From: DASYXW01 sp035934405
GTDB lineage: Bacteria; Acidobacteriota; Terriglobia; UBA7540
Length of the DNA stretch: 64,000 nucleotides
Direction of reading: 5' to 3'
NCBI GenBank assembly: GCA_035934405.1
Contig: DASYXW010000101.1
Span: 1-64,000, forward strand
Notes under the pieces: generated by a model
What the model was told of the DNA's origin: nothing
The model's input: the letters and a program-made list of their open reading frames with translations, nothing else
Databases searched by the model: none
Translations under genes and position numbers: made by a program
Shown here: positions 16,167 to 25,233 of the stretch, one piece after another
Numbering within the stretch: the first letter of the stretch is position 1
How the letters are laid out: every line of letters begins with the position of its first letter

Positions 16167-16862
16167 CTACCTCGCCCTCACTGTCCTTTTCTCGATTCGT
16201 TTCTCGTACTCCGTGCCCTGAAAGATTCGCTTCACATAAATGCCGGGTGTCACGATGCAGTTGGGGTCCAGCGCGCCAAGCTCGACCAGTTCTTCCACCT
16301 CGGCGACGGTGACCTTTGCCGCGGTCGCCATCATCGGATTGAAATTGCGCGCCGTCTTGCGATAAATCAAGTTGCCCCAGCGGTCGCCCTTCCAAGCTTT
16401 GACGAAGGCAAAGTCTGCTGTGAGGCCGCGCTCGAGAAGGTACTTCCGCCCGTTGAATTCGCGCACGTCTTTGCCGTCGGCGACCACCGTACCCACGCCC
16501 GTCGGCGTGTAGAAACCCGCGATGCCGGCGCCGCCGGCGCGAATCCGTTCCGCGAACGTACCCTGGGGATTTAACTCGAGCACGATCTCGCCCTTGAGGG
16601 CCTGCTCTTCGAGCACCTTGTTCTCCCCCACGTAGGTGCCGACGACCTTGCTGATCTGGCGGGTCTCGAGCAGCCTGCCGAGGCCGAAATTGTTGACGCC
16701 CGCGTTGTTGCTGATCACGGTGATGTTCCTTGTGCCCTTGCGGCGTACCGCCTCGATGAGATTCTCGGGAATGCCGCACAGCCCGAAGCCCCCGACCATA
16801 ATCGTCGAGCCGTCCGCGAGATCTGTGATGGCCGCGTCAGCGTTGGGAAAGACTTTGTTCAC
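16167..16862 (-). CDS. scoA: 3-oxoacid CoA-transferase subunit A
   Basis: Alpha subunit, 231 residues with the start I favour: the GTG at 16862, which gives MNKVFPNADAAITDL and has GAGG upstream, as in most relatives. An ATG at 16910 in the same frame has no good ribosome-binding site. Conserved features are MVGGFGLCGIPENLI, SNNAGVNNFGLG and GAGIAGFYTPTGVGT. The gene begins about 50 bp after the dinB-like gene and is followed by scoB, so it is co-transcribed at the end of the aromatic amino-acid run. Confidence 0.9.
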   Translation of the reverse strand: MNKVFPNADAAITDLADGSTIMVGGFGLCGIPENLIEAVRRKGTRNITVISNNAGVNNFGLGRLLETRQISKVVGTYVGENKVLEEQALKGEIVLELNPQGTFAERIRAGGAGIAGFYTPTGVGTVVADGKDVREFNGRKYLLERGLTADFAFVKAWKGDRWGNLIYRKTARNFNPMMATAAKVTVAEVEELVELGALDPNCIVTPGIYVKRIFQGTEYEKRIEKRTVRAR

Positions 16863-16912
16863 GAAACCTCGTGGCAGCCGGGGTAAGGGAAGCGCCTCGC
16901 GCCCCGCCATCC

Positions 16913-17425
16913 CTAGCTCAGTTTGTAGAACGCCCTCATGTTGCCCATTTCCGGCCACAGCGCGTAGCGTTTCATTTCCAGGATCTGCTTCAAATGTCCG
17001 AGGTCGTGGAACGCCCACTCGTGGATCATCTCGCCGGCGGTGATCTCGCCGACGGTCTCGTGATGTCCCTTGCGCTTCAATTGCGCCGGGCGTAGCGTGC
17101 GCAGCCACTTGACGTTCGCCCGGCGCCGGCGCGCGAAGCGTTCGAGGCTGCGCCGCGGGTCCTTGCGGTTGTAATGCAACTCAACGGCACGCTGTTCCTG
17201 GTCAAACCGAAGCAGCACAGGATCATCCTGCTCGATCATGGCGGCCACGCGCGCCCGCATCCCGAGTTCTTCCACATCGTCGAGGTGCGCCAGGATTTCC
17301 TGCACCGACCACTTGCCCGGCGCGGGGCGGCCCCGCACCTGACGCGAGGATAGGGTGGCAATCTCGCGGCTGATCTTGTCCGGCGTTGACGCCAGAATCG
17401 CGAGAACGTCTTTGAGCATCGGCAA
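16913..17425 (-). CDS. DinB/YfiT-like putative metalloenzyme
   Basis: The 170-residue protein has the DinB four-helix fold signature. KWSVQEILAHLDDVEELGMR carries the first metal histidine, and ITAGEMIHEWAFHDLGHLKQIL carries the C-terminal pair of histidines. Members bind a divalent metal; some are thiol-S-transferases (bacillithiol or mycothiol). The exact reaction is unknown here. It lies between tyrA and the CoA-transferase genes with short gaps, consistent with one transcript. Confidence 0.85.
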   Translation of the reverse strand: MPMLKDVLAILASTPDKISREIATLSSRQVRGRPAPGKWSVQEILAHLDDVEELGMRARVAAMIEQDDPVLLRFDQEQRAVELHYNRKDPRRSLERFARRRRANVKWLRTLRPAQLKRKGHHETVGEITAGEMIHEWAFHDLGHLKQILEMKRYALWPEMGNMRAFYKLS

Positions 17426-17461
17426 GACTCCGGAATCAGTATAGCCTATCCTGACGGCAGG

Positions 17462-18328
17462 TCAGGTGAGCTTGCGCAGCTCCTCCCGGAACTTCAGGGC
17501 CCGGCGGAATTCGCGCTCCATCTCGCGGTCGCTGAGGTGGGCCTTCATATCTTCGAGTTTTTCGATCAGCGAGTCGAGAGCCGCCTGGATGTTTTCGACG
17601 TTGGTCAGGCAGATGTCGCGCCACACGGAGTACGGGCTCTCGCCCAGGCGGGTCATATCACAGAGACCACCGGCGGAGAGCTCCAGCGGCAGAAAACCCG
17701 GAGCGGCGTGTTCGCCGATCAAGCTGGCCAGCCCCGTGGAGACCAATTGTGGCAAATGGCTGAGGAAAGCCACGGCGCGATCATGCGCCGAAGCTTCCAC
17801 GACAAACGGATGCGCTCCGACACTTTCAACCAGCGCGGAGAACGCCTGGATGCGTTCGTCGCCGAGGTGTTCGGACCTGAGGGGCGTGAAAGCGTAGCGC
17901 GCGCCTCGAAACAGGTTGGCATCGGCCGATTCGAGCCCGGATTGCTCCTTGCCAGCCATCGGATGGCCGCCCAGGAACACCGGCTCTCCTCCAAAAATCT
18001 CCCTGGCGCGCTGGCAGATGACGCGCTTGGTGCTGCCCGTGTCAGTGATGAGAGCTCCGCGCGGGGCAGCACGCTGAAGTGTCGGCAGCAGGTCGAGAAT
18101 GGCGCCGACCGGAGTGGCCACGATGACGAGATCCGCCTCGGACACCGCCGCCGCGGGGTTCTCCTGGGCCTCATCGATGACGCCGCGCGCGCGAGCACGA
18201 TCGAGGACCTGAGGGCGGTCGCAGCCCGTGATTCGCCCCGCGAAGCCGCGCTTCTTGAGCGCCAGACCCCAGGACCCGCCGATGAGACCCAGGCCGATGA
18301 TCGAAATTCGATGAAAGGGTGTATGCAC
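17462..18328 (-). CDS. tyrA: Prephenate dehydrogenase
   Basis: The 288-residue enzyme oxidises and decarboxylates prephenate to 4-hydroxyphenylpyruvate in tyrosine synthesis. The N-terminal NAD-binding motif is GLGLIGGSWGLALKK, followed by the TDTGSTK and GGHPMAGKEQSG active-site blocks. The C-terminal helical dimer domain contains SAHDRAVAFLSHLPQLVS. There is no C-terminal ACT domain, so tyrosine feedback through ACT is not expected. The gene begins 16 bp after aroF. Confidence 0.95.
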   Translation of the reverse strand: MHTPFHRISIIGLGLIGGSWGLALKKRGFAGRITGCDRPQVLDRARARGVIDEAQENPAAAVSEADLVIVATPVGAILDLLPTLQRAAPRGALITDTGSTKRVICQRAREIFGGEPVFLGGHPMAGKEQSGLESADANLFRGARYAFTPLRSEHLGDERIQAFSALVESVGAHPFVVEASAHDRAVAFLSHLPQLVSTGLASLIGEHAAPGFLPLELSAGGLCDMTRLGESPYSVWRDICLTNVENIQAALDSLIEKLEDMKAHLSDREMEREFRRALKFREELRKLT

Positions 18329-18344
18329 GGTGAGGCCGCGGCTC

Positions 18345-19361
18345 CTATATCGTTCTGCCCACCGCGGTCGCGATCATTCGCAACTGCGCCATCAATTGCT
18401 CGAACTGCTCGGGGTAGAGGGCTTGGGCGCCGTCACTGAGCGCCTTCTCGGGAGCGTTGTGGACCTCCACCAGGATGCCGTCGGCTCCGGCGGCGACGGC
18501 GGCGCGCGCCATGGGCAGCACCTTGTCGCGGCGGCCAGTGGCGTGAGATGGGTCGGCGAGGATGGGAAGGTGCGAGAGCTTTTGGATTACGGGAATGGCG
18601 GAGACGTCGAGCGTGTTGCGGGTCGAGCTCTCAAAGGTTCGAATCCCGCGCTCGCACAGGATGACGTTGTAATTGCCGCCGGACATAATGTATTCGGCCG
18701 AGAGGAGCAGCTCTTCGAGCGTTGCGGCGATGCCGCGCTTCAGGAGAACGGGTTTCGAAACCTTGCCCAGCTCCTTGAGGAGATTGTAATTCTGCATGTT
18801 GCGCGCGCCCACCTGCAGCACGTCGACGTAATCGAGCATCATAGGGATCTGCGTTTGGTCCATCACTTCGGAAACCACCAGCATCTGGTACTTGTCAGCG
18901 GCTCGGCGCATGTATTCGAGACCCTGCTGCCCGAGCCCCTGAAAGCTGTAGGGCGAAGTCCGCGGCTTGAAAGCGCCGCCGCGCAGTATGCGCGCTCCTA
19001 ATTGCGATACGCGGGCCGCGACCGCCTCAATCTGTTCGACGCTCTCCACGCTGCACGGTCCCGCCATGACGATGACCTGTTCTCCGCCGACTTTGACTCC
19101 TCGGCCGAGATCAATAACCGATCCCTCCGGCCGGAAATGACGGCTGGCAAGCTTATAGGGCGACGAGATGCGGTGAACTTCCTGTACTCCGTCGAGCAGC
19201 TCCACCTGACGGGTGTCGAAGTCCGCCTTCACACCCACCGCGCCCAGCACCGTCTGCACCGCGCCGGTCGAGCGATGGGTGTCAAAACCCATTTCCATCA
19301 GCCGGCTGACGACGGACTGAATCTGTTCCTCCGTCGCGCCCTCTTGCATGACGACCACCAT
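18345..19361 (-). CDS. aroF: 3-deoxy-7-phosphoheptulonate (DAHP) synthase, class I-beta
   Basis: First enzyme of the shikimate pathway, joining PEP and erythrose 4-phosphate. The 338-residue protein has an N-terminal ferredoxin-like regulatory domain (residues 1-70, MVVVMQEGATEEQIQSVV) and a TIM barrel with AGPCSVES, GGAFKPRTSPYSFQG, PVLLKRG and LADPSHATG. The N-terminal domain is the form that confers feedback control by tyrosine or phenylalanine in the Thermotoga enzyme, so regulation by aromatic amino acids is likely (inference). Its start abuts the stop of the chorismate mutase gene. Confidence 0.96.
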   Translation of the reverse strand: MVVVMQEGATEEQIQSVVSRLMEMGFDTHRSTGAVQTVLGAVGVKADFDTRQVELLDGVQEVHRISSPYKLASRHFRPEGSVIDLGRGVKVGGEQVIVMAGPCSVESVEQIEAVAARVSQLGARILRGGAFKPRTSPYSFQGLGQQGLEYMRRAADKYQMLVVSEVMDQTQIPMMLDYVDVLQVGARNMQNYNLLKELGKVSKPVLLKRGIAATLEELLLSAEYIMSGGNYNVILCERGIRTFESSTRNTLDVSAIPVIQKLSHLPILADPSHATGRRDKVLPMARAAVAAGADGILVEVHNAPEKALSDGAQALYPEQFEQLMAQLRMIATAVGRTI

Positions 19362-19652
19362 CTAGCCGTTGCCCCCTTCCGTTTCGCTCATGGCGCGCCT
19401 TTCGAGCGCCCGCGCCTCGTCAATGATGCGCTCAAACAGGCGCCGGATCGCCGCGCCGTCCAGTGGCCCGGGGTTCGACCCGACGGCGTTGCGCAGGATT
19501 TCGAGCTCGCGCTGCGGCTGCCATGCCGGTTCGTTCTTCTTCTGCTTGATGTGCCCGATCTCCACCGCGCACCGGGCGCGCTCGTTGAGCAGCCGGATGA
19601 GTTCCCGGTCGATGTCGTCAATCCGTTTGCGCCAGTCGTCCAGATCACTCAT
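19362..19652 (-). CDS. Chorismate mutase, AroQ class
   Basis: A stand-alone 96-residue all-helical AroQ-type mutase that rearranges chorismate to prephenate. It shows the family pattern RKRIDDIDRELIRLLNERA, then AVEIGHIKQKK (active-site Arg/Lys) and REREIL-like RELEILR. The start overlaps the trpA stop by 4 nt and the stop abuts aroF, so it is tightly coupled to both. In related bacteria a separate mutase forms a complex with class I-beta DAHP synthase, which could apply here. Confidence 0.93.
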   Translation of the reverse strand: MSDLDDWRKRIDDIDRELIRLLNERARCAVEIGHIKQKKNEPAWQPQRELEILRNAVGSNPGPLDGAAIRRLFERIIDEARALERRAMSETEGGNG

Positions 19653-20452
19653 CTGCCGTCTTTCAGCTCGCGGACAAATCGCTCAATCGCCGCCGCGCCG
19701 CCCGTGGAGTAACGCTCTTCGATGGCATGGACGACGGCGCTGCCCACCACCGCGGCGTCCGCCGAAGCCTGTACCTCGCGCACCTGCGCCGGGCTCGATA
19801 TGCCGAATCCCACGGCCAGAGGCAACTGGGTTAGCCGGCGGGCCCGCTCGACTAGCGGCCGGACGCTCGCGGAAATGTCGCTACGTTGGCCCGTGACGCC
19901 GGTTCGCGAGACGAGGTACATGAAGCCGGTCGAGGCTTCCGCGACTCGCGCCAGGCGAGCGTCGGTTGACGTGGGCGCGGCGAGAAACACCGTATCCAGT
20001 TCCTGCGCCCGCATGGCAGCGAGGTACGGTTCCGCTTCCTCCGGCGTCAAATCAACCACCAGAGCCCCGTCTGCTCCCGCGCGGCTGGCGTCGCGTGCGA
20101 AGTCCTCGATACCGTATTGCAAGATCGGGTTGTAATAGCTGAACAGAATCAGCGGAGCGCGAACCTCTTCGCGCCAGCGCGGCAGCCGCTCGAGAATCTT
20201 GCGCAGCGTTACGCCGTCCTTGAGCGCCCGCTCCGAGGCTCGCTGGATCACCGGGCCATCGGCGAGCGGGTCGGAGAACGGCACGCCGAGTTCGAGGACG
20301 TCGGCGCCGCCACGGTCGATAGCGGCCAGGAGCTCGCTCGTAGCATCCAGCGTGGGATCGCCGGCGGTGAGGTAGACCACCAAGCCTTTCGCGCCGCGCT
20401 CGCGGAGGTCGCGAAAAGTCGCTTGAATTCGGGATGTTGAAACTACCGGCAT
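19649..20452 (-). CDS. trpA: Tryptophan synthase alpha subunit
   Basis: The 267-residue subunit cleaves indole-3-glycerol phosphate to indole. Catalytic residues occur in DVLELGVPFSDPLADGP (Glu) and in DGALVVDLTPEE (Asp). The phosphate-binding end is VGFGISSPAQV followed by AAVVGSAVV. It follows trpB by 18 bp and overlaps the chorismate mutase start by 4 nt. Length and motifs are normal. Confidence 0.97.
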   Translation of the reverse strand: MPVVSTSRIQATFRDLRERGAKGLVVYLTAGDPTLDATSELLAAIDRGGADVLELGVPFSDPLADGPVIQRASERALKDGVTLRKILERLPRWREEVRAPLILFSYYNPILQYGIEDFARDASRAGADGALVVDLTPEEAEPYLAAMRAQELDTVFLAAPTSTDARLARVAEASTGFMYLVSRTGVTGQRSDISASVRPLVERARRLTQLPLAVGFGISSPAQVREVQASADAAVVGSAVVHAIEERYSTGGAAAIERFVRELKDGR

Positions 20453-20470
20453 ATGGCCGCGCGATGGGAG

Positions 20471-21691
20471 TTACAACACTCCGGCCGATTGAAAGATCCC
20501 CAAGTCCTTGTCGCCGCGACCGGAAAGATTCACGACAATAATGTTGTCACGGTTCATCCTGGGGGTGCGCTTGATCACTTCTGCCAGCGCGTGCGCGGAT
20601 TCGAGCGCCGGAATAATGCCCTCCGTGCGGGCAAGAACCCGCGTGGCGTCCAGAGCCTCATCGTCACTCACTCGCGTGTACTCCACGCGGCCCTGCCGGT
20701 AGAGCGCGGCGTGCTCTGGACCAATGGCCGGATAGTCGAGGCCGGCGGAGATCGAATGAGTGGTTGAAATCAGGCCATCGTTTGTCTGCAAGACGTAAGT
20801 ATAAGTGCCGTGCAGGACGCCGGGCCTGCCGCCGTCGAAGCGTGCCGCGTGCTCGCCCAACTTCGGACCGCGACCGCCCGCTTCCACTCCCACCATTTTC
20901 ACACCGGCATCAGTAATGAAGTCGTAGAAGAGCCCGATGGAATTGCTTCCACCACCCACGCAGGCGAAGAGCCAGTCCGGCAGCCTGCCGATGGCTTCCA
21001 GAATCTGGCGGCGCGCTTCCTGGCCGATAACGCGGTGAAAATCGCGGACCATGACGGGGTAAGGGTGTGGCCCCAGCACCGATCCGAGCAGATAGTGCGT
21101 GTCGGCCACGTTCGTCACCCAGTCGCGCATGGCCTCGTTGATGGCGTCCTTGAGCGTCCGCGATCCGGTCGCGACGCCCACCACCTCGGCGCCGAGCAGC
21201 CGCATGCGGAAGACGTTCGGTGCCTGCCTCGCCATATCCTCCTCGCCCATGTAGACGACGCACTTCATTCCCAAGAGCGCCGCAACCGTGGCCGTCGCCA
21301 CGCCGTGCTGACCAGCGCCGGTCTCGGCAATCAACCGTGTCTTCCCCATCCGCCGGGCGAGCAGACCCTGGCCGAGGCAGTTGTTGATCTTGTGGGCACC
21401 GGTATGCAGCAGGTCTTCACGCTTCAGGTAGATTTGCGCCCCACCCAGGTGTTCGGTTAGACGACGAGCGCGGAACAGTGGCGTGGGGCGCCCTGCGAAG
21501 TCTTTCAGCAGGCCATCCAGCTCCGTCTGGAACTTTGGATCACTTCGGGCAGCCTCATACGCATGCTCCAGTTCCTCGATCGGCTGCATCAGCGTTTCAG
21601 GCACAAAGCGGCCGCCGAACTCGTCGAAGCGCCCGCGAGGGTCAGGCCAGGAGCTGAGACCGGTTCGGGGTTGGATTGTTGGGGCTACCAT
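20471..21691 (-). CDS. trpB: Tryptophan synthase beta subunit
   Basis: The 406-residue PLP enzyme condenses indole with serine. The PLP lysine is in HTGAHKINNCLGQ, the phosphate-binding loop is GGGSNSIGLF, and the C-terminal part contains LSGRGDKDLG. It is of the TrpB1 type that partners with TrpA. A 150-bp gap with no gene separates it from trpF upstream, so a separate ribosome entry is needed. Confidence 0.97.
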   Translation of the reverse strand: MVAPTIQPRTGLSSWPDPRGRFDEFGGRFVPETLMQPIEELEHAYEAARSDPKFQTELDGLLKDFAGRPTPLFRARRLTEHLGGAQIYLKREDLLHTGAHKINNCLGQGLLARRMGKTRLIAETGAGQHGVATATVAALLGMKCVVYMGEEDMARQAPNVFRMRLLGAEVVGVATGSRTLKDAINEAMRDWVTNVADTHYLLGSVLGPHPYPVMVRDFHRVIGQEARRQILEAIGRLPDWLFACVGGGSNSIGLFYDFITDAGVKMVGVEAGGRGPKLGEHAARFDGGRPGVLHGTYTYVLQTNDGLISTTHSISAGLDYPAIGPEHAALYRQGRVEYTRVSDDEALDATRVLARTEGIIPALESAHALAEVIKRTPRMNRDNIIVVNLSGRGDKDLGIFQSAGVL

Positions 21692-21843
21692 CGTTTATGA
21701 CCCGCTTTCGAGCTAGGATGCGCCGTCGCGGGCCGGCTCAGAGGCTCAAAACCCGCGGCTCCGATTCGGCGACGTAAGGAACGGAACAGGTTGATTCTAA
21801 ATGGCATCGTGGCTTCGTTCCAAAACCGTTTTTCGGACCGGTG

Positions 21844-22485
21844 CTATCGCTCGCTGTCGGCCTCGGCCACCGCCCTTAAGAACGCCCGGAGCTTGGCCGG
21901 CTCCTTAATGCCCGGGCTCCGCTCGACTCCGCTCGCCACATCGACGGCAAACGGCCGAACGGCACGAACGGCTTCACCGACGTTTTCCGGCGTCAGCCCG
22001 CCCGACAGGATGATCTTCGCGTAAGCGCGCGCCTCCCGCGCCAGATTCCAGTCAAACGTCGTCCCCGTGCCGCCGCGGCGGTCGGGGTGGAACGTATCGA
22101 GCAGCACGGCGCTCGCTCCCAGACTGCCAAGACTCCGGGGCTCGAATCCCAGCCCGACGCGCACGGTGATAAGAACGGGGAAGCGTCCGAAGACTTCGGT
22201 CCCGTTGGAGACCGACGAGCCTACCGGGCCATCCAACTGCAGCGCGCCGACCCCTGCCTCCGTAGCTACGTTCAGCACCGGCGTCACGTCGGTTTCGTCC
22301 GCGAAGACGCCCACCGCCATCACCAACGGCGGCAGTCGTTGGATGATGGCGCGGGCCACCTTTGGCTCGATGTAGCGCGGCGATGGCGGATAGAAATTGA
22401 ACCCCAGCGCTGCCGCGCCGAGCTCGACCGCCAGCTCGGCGTCTTCCAGCCGGGTGATGCCGCAGATTTTGACCCGGGTTGGCAT
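21844..22485 (-). CDS. trpF: Phosphoribosylanthranilate isomerase
   Basis: The 213-residue TIM-barrel enzyme isomerises N-(5'-phosphoribosyl)anthranilate to CdRP. It carries the catalytic cysteine in VKICGITRLEDA and the catalytic aspartate in VLLDTFHPDRRGGTG, followed by LSGGLTPENV and DVASGVERSPGIK. Length is normal. It is separated from trpC only by a heptamer repeat spacer. Confidence 0.96.
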   Translation of the reverse strand: MPTRVKICGITRLEDAELAVELGAAALGFNFYPPSPRYIEPKVARAIIQRLPPLVMAVGVFADETDVTPVLNVATEAGVGALQLDGPVGSSVSNGTEVFGRFPVLITVRVGLGFEPRSLGSLGASAVLLDTFHPDRRGGTGTTFDWNLAREARAYAKIILSGGLTPENVGEAVRAVRPFAVDVASGVERSPGIKEPAKLRAFLRAVAEADSER

Positions 22486-22509
22486 GGGCCGGCCGTTCCT
22501 CCTGGCTCG

Positions 22510-23370
22510 TCACTTCTGACTTCTGACTTCTGACTTCTGGCTCCTGCCTTCTTCCAGCATCGCCGTCAGCGCCTGCCCCGGATCCTTGGCCGTCATGAAC
22601 TGTTCGCCGATCAAAACTGCGTCGTAGCCGGCATCCCGCAGGCGTGTGAGATCCGCCGCGGTCTTGATGCCGCTTTCGCTCACCGCGAGGCACGGTGCGG
22701 GGATTCTGCCGCGCAGCCGCAACGACGTTGCGAGGTCCACCTCGAACGTTTCGAGGTCTCGATTGTTAACCCCGATGAGCCGGGCGCCGGCTGCGACTGC
22801 CCGCTCGAGCTCGACCTCGGTGTGAACTTCCACCAGCGCCGCGATCCGCGAATCGCGCGCCAACTCGATGAGACTGCGCAGCTCGCTGTCGGAAAGAATC
22901 GCCGCGATCAGCAACAGGGCATCGGCGCCGGCGGCGATTGATTCGTAGACCTGATAGGGGTCGAGGACAAAGTCCTTGCGCAGTACCGGTAGCCCGACGG
23001 CGTCGCGGGCGTCAATCAGGTCGGTCAGCGAGCCGCGAAAGAAAGTTTCTTCCGTCAGGACCGAGAGCGCCGCCGCGCCAGCCGCCTCGTAGCCCTGCGC
23101 CAGTTCGCGGGGACGATAATCCCGGCGGAGCACGCCGCGCGAAGGAGACGCCTGCTTGAGCTCGGCGATAACGCTGAGGCCATCGCCGGAAAGGGCGGCG
23201 GCGAAGTCGCGCCGCTCGTGACGCCGCTCCGCCGCGGCCTCGACCTGCGCCAGCGGCACGCGGACCCGCGAGGTTTCCAGACGCTGGCGGCACGCAGCGA
23301 GGATGTTCTCAAGAAATCTCGGTTCAGGCATGGGTTTTGAAATCGTGCGCGAACGCACCCGCGCGGTCAC
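22510..23370 (-). CDS. trpC: Indole-3-glycerol phosphate synthase
   Basis: The 286-residue TIM-barrel enzyme closes the indole ring of CdRP. Motifs include VIAELKQASPSRGVL (catalytic Lys), VLRKDFVLDPYQVYE, GVNNRDLETFEVDL and AVSESGIKTAADL. The GTG at 23370 overlaps the stop of the upstream fusion gene as GTGA; the ATG at 23331 (MPEPRFLENIL) is an equally plausible start. The last dozen residues (GRSQKSEVRSQK) are the translation of the heptamer array at 22513-22554, so the natural C-terminus has been extended or replaced by repeat sequence. Confidence 0.95.
   Translation of the reverse strand: MTARVRSRTISKPMPEPRFLENILAACRQRLETSRVRVPLAQVEAAAERRHERRDFAAALSGDGLSVIAELKQASPSRGVLRRDYRPRELAQGYEAAGAAALSVLTEETFFRGSLTDLIDARDAVGLPVLRKDFVLDPYQVYESIAAGADALLLIAAILSDSELRSLIELARDSRIAALVEVHTEVELERAVAAGARLIGVNNRDLETFEVDLATSLRLRGRIPAPCLAVSESGIKTAADLTRLRDAGYDAVLIGEQFMTAKDPGQALTAMLEEGRSQKSEVRSQK
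22513..22554. repeat. Heptanucleotide array at the trpC 3' end
   Basis: Six in-phase 7-mers, three of them identical (CTTCTGA), the rest variants such as CTTCTGG and CTCCTGC. The trpC stop codon (22510-22512) directly adjoins the array. The unit is the same as in the nuoC-nuoD spacer and in the udg linker at 59980-60007. Confidence 0.85.
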
Positions 23371-25007
23371 TGCTTCTCGACGGGCAGCCCCGCCTTCTGC
23401 CAGCCGGCGAGGCCTTCCTGATAAACCTTCACGCGGTCGTGACTGAACCCGTGACTGAGCAAGACCCGGCCAGCCGCGCGGCTGAAGGCACAGACGTCGT
23501 CGGGTGAACTACCGGAGCGCCCGCTCTCATAAAGGACAATCGTCTTATCCTGAGGCAGGCTGTTCCAGCGCTTCTCGATTTCCTCCACGGGAACGTTGAG
23601 CGCGCCTGGAATGTGTTCTTTGGCAAAGTCGGCGGGCTCGCTGACGTCCACGAACAACGGCTTGGGGGGCGTGCCGAACAACTGCTGAGCATCCACAGTA
23701 TGAATCACAGTAGGCTGCTGTTGCTTCTCTTGGTCCGGGTTGCAAGCTAGAGCTGAGCTGCCAAGCTGCGTCAAACCTGAGGGGCTTCCGAAGCCCGTGC
23801 TGCCGGCAGCGCTTGGCGCGTCACCTGCTCCGCCCGTGACTGGAGAACTGGTTGCCTTCTCAGGCGGCGAGGCGGCCGTGCCTGTCTCTGGGTGACGGGC
23901 CGGGCCCGGTTCAATCCCCGCGTGTTGCGCGAGATCCCGATCCAGCAGTTGAGCCAACTCTTCGAATGGAGGTGGTCCGACGATCATTTGACGTCCGACA
24001 AAGAAAGTCGGAGTGGCGCGCACGCCGACGGCCTCGCCGTCGTCGTGGTCACGCTTCACCCTTGTCGCCGTGGCCGGGTCCGAAAGGCACTGGTCGAATT
24101 GCGCCTTGTCGAGGCCGAGTTCGGCAGCGTACCGCTCGAGCGCCGGACCGCTCAGGTCGCGCTGGTTCTGGTAAAGCATCTCCTCTGACGGCCAGAACCT
24201 GCCCTGTTCGGCCGCGCACTCGCTCGCTACGGCGGCGGCCTCTGCATAGGGATGAATCTCGCTGACCGGAAACTGCCGGAACACGAAGCGGACACGGTTG
24301 CCGTACCGGTTGAGCATCTGCTGTACCGTCTTCTGCGCCAGACCGCACAACGGGCACTCAAAGTCACCGAACTCGACCACGGTGACGGGTGACTGGAGGT
24401 CACCGGTCGCATGACTGTCTGGCCGCACCAGCCGCTGCTCCATAACGTCCTGTGACACGGGTGGGGGAGGAGCAATCTCCGGCGTGCCGGCCAGACGCAG
24501 AAAGGCCGGGACACCCAGTGCCACCCCCAGCACCAGAAGCGCAAACTGCCATCGCGTGCCGGCGAGGGCCGAAGGGGCGTCGGCCTGCGATTGCGGCCGG
24601 GTGAAATCGATAAGAGCAAGCACAAACATCAGGGTCACGATGATGGCCGAGGCCACGCACCAGGCACACCAGGCGTTTATGACGAAGGCTTCGAGTCCGG
24701 TAAGGTAGACCGAGAACAGGAAGCCGCCGCCGGCGAGCAACACCACCGCCAGACGTTCAAGGCGGGCGAGCTGTGAGGAGAGCGTGAGGGACTCAGCAAA
24801 GACCAGGATGGCCAGTGCCGCGTACAGGGCCACGCCGTAGACGGGCAGAGGATGTCCTGCAAGGTGCGCGTAAGCAGTTGCGCGGACCACGTCGCAGCCG
24901 GTTCCCAGGCAGACCAGCGGCCGGGAGGGCGACGTGTACACCCATAGCAGGTAGAGAGAGTCGAAGAGCCCCAGGAGACTCAGTGCGAACAACGTCGCTC
25001 TGCGCAT
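23367..25007 (-). CDS. VKOR - DsbA-like thioredoxin - rhodanese-like fusion protein
   Basis: A 546-residue three-module membrane protein. Residues 1-140 are a vitamin K epoxide reductase-type quinone-linked domain with the paired loop cysteines C33 and C38 and the CxxC motif C114-A-W-C117. A transmembrane helix around 152-172 follows. Residues about 185-360 are a DsbA/DsbG-like thioredoxin domain with FGDFECPLC (C218, C221) and the cis-Pro loop ATPTF. After a low-complexity linker, residues 435-546 are rhodanese-like; the position of the catalytic cysteine reads YESGRSG, and the only cysteine nearby is C506 (DDVCAF). The first two domains suggest oxidative protein folding outside the membrane, with VKOR re-oxidising the DsbA domain (known for VKOR-Trx fusions). 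The rhodanese role is unknown. The gene overlaps trpC by 4 nt. Confidence 0.9.
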   Translation of the reverse strand: MRRATLFALSLLGLFDSLYLLWVYTSPSRPLVCLGTGCDVVRATAYAHLAGHPLPVYGVALYAALAILVFAESLTLSSQLARLERLAVVLLAGGGFLFSVYLTGLEAFVINAWCAWCVASAIIVTLMFVLALIDFTRPQSQADAPSALAGTRWQFALLVLGVALGVPAFLRLAGTPEIAPPPPVSQDVMEQRLVRPDSHATGDLQSPVTVVEFGDFECPLCGLAQKTVQQMLNRYGNRVRFVFRQFPVSEIHPYAEAAAVASECAAEQGRFWPSEEMLYQNQRDLSGPALERYAAELGLDKAQFDQCLSDPATATRVKRDHDDGEAVGVRATPTFFVGRQMIVGPPPFEELAQLLDRDLAQHAGIEPGPARHPETGTAASPPEKATSSPVTGGAGDAPSAAGSTGFGSPSGLTQLGSSALACNPDQEKQQQPTVIHTVDAQQLFGTPPKPLFVDVSEPADFAKEHIPGALNVPVEEIEKRWNSLPQDKTIVLYESGRSGSSPDDVCAFSRAAGRVLLSHGFSHDRVKVYQEGLAGWQKAGLPVEKQ

Positions 25008-25233
25008 TCCTACATTCTACAACGTCTGGCGTCATTCGAGGGCTGAGATGAGTCCGCGTGGGTCGCCTTAATCAGTAGGTCGTTCTCGGCGGGTTCGTTT
25101 TCGAAGGTTATTCCCGCACCAGCGGGAATCTCGAGTCGAGGCAGGGTGTAATCAGGAAAAGGCTGGAGGGTAAGATGGGCCGGATGGGTACGAATCGGCG
25201 CGGATTCCCCCCACCCGGCAACACCGGTCGGTC

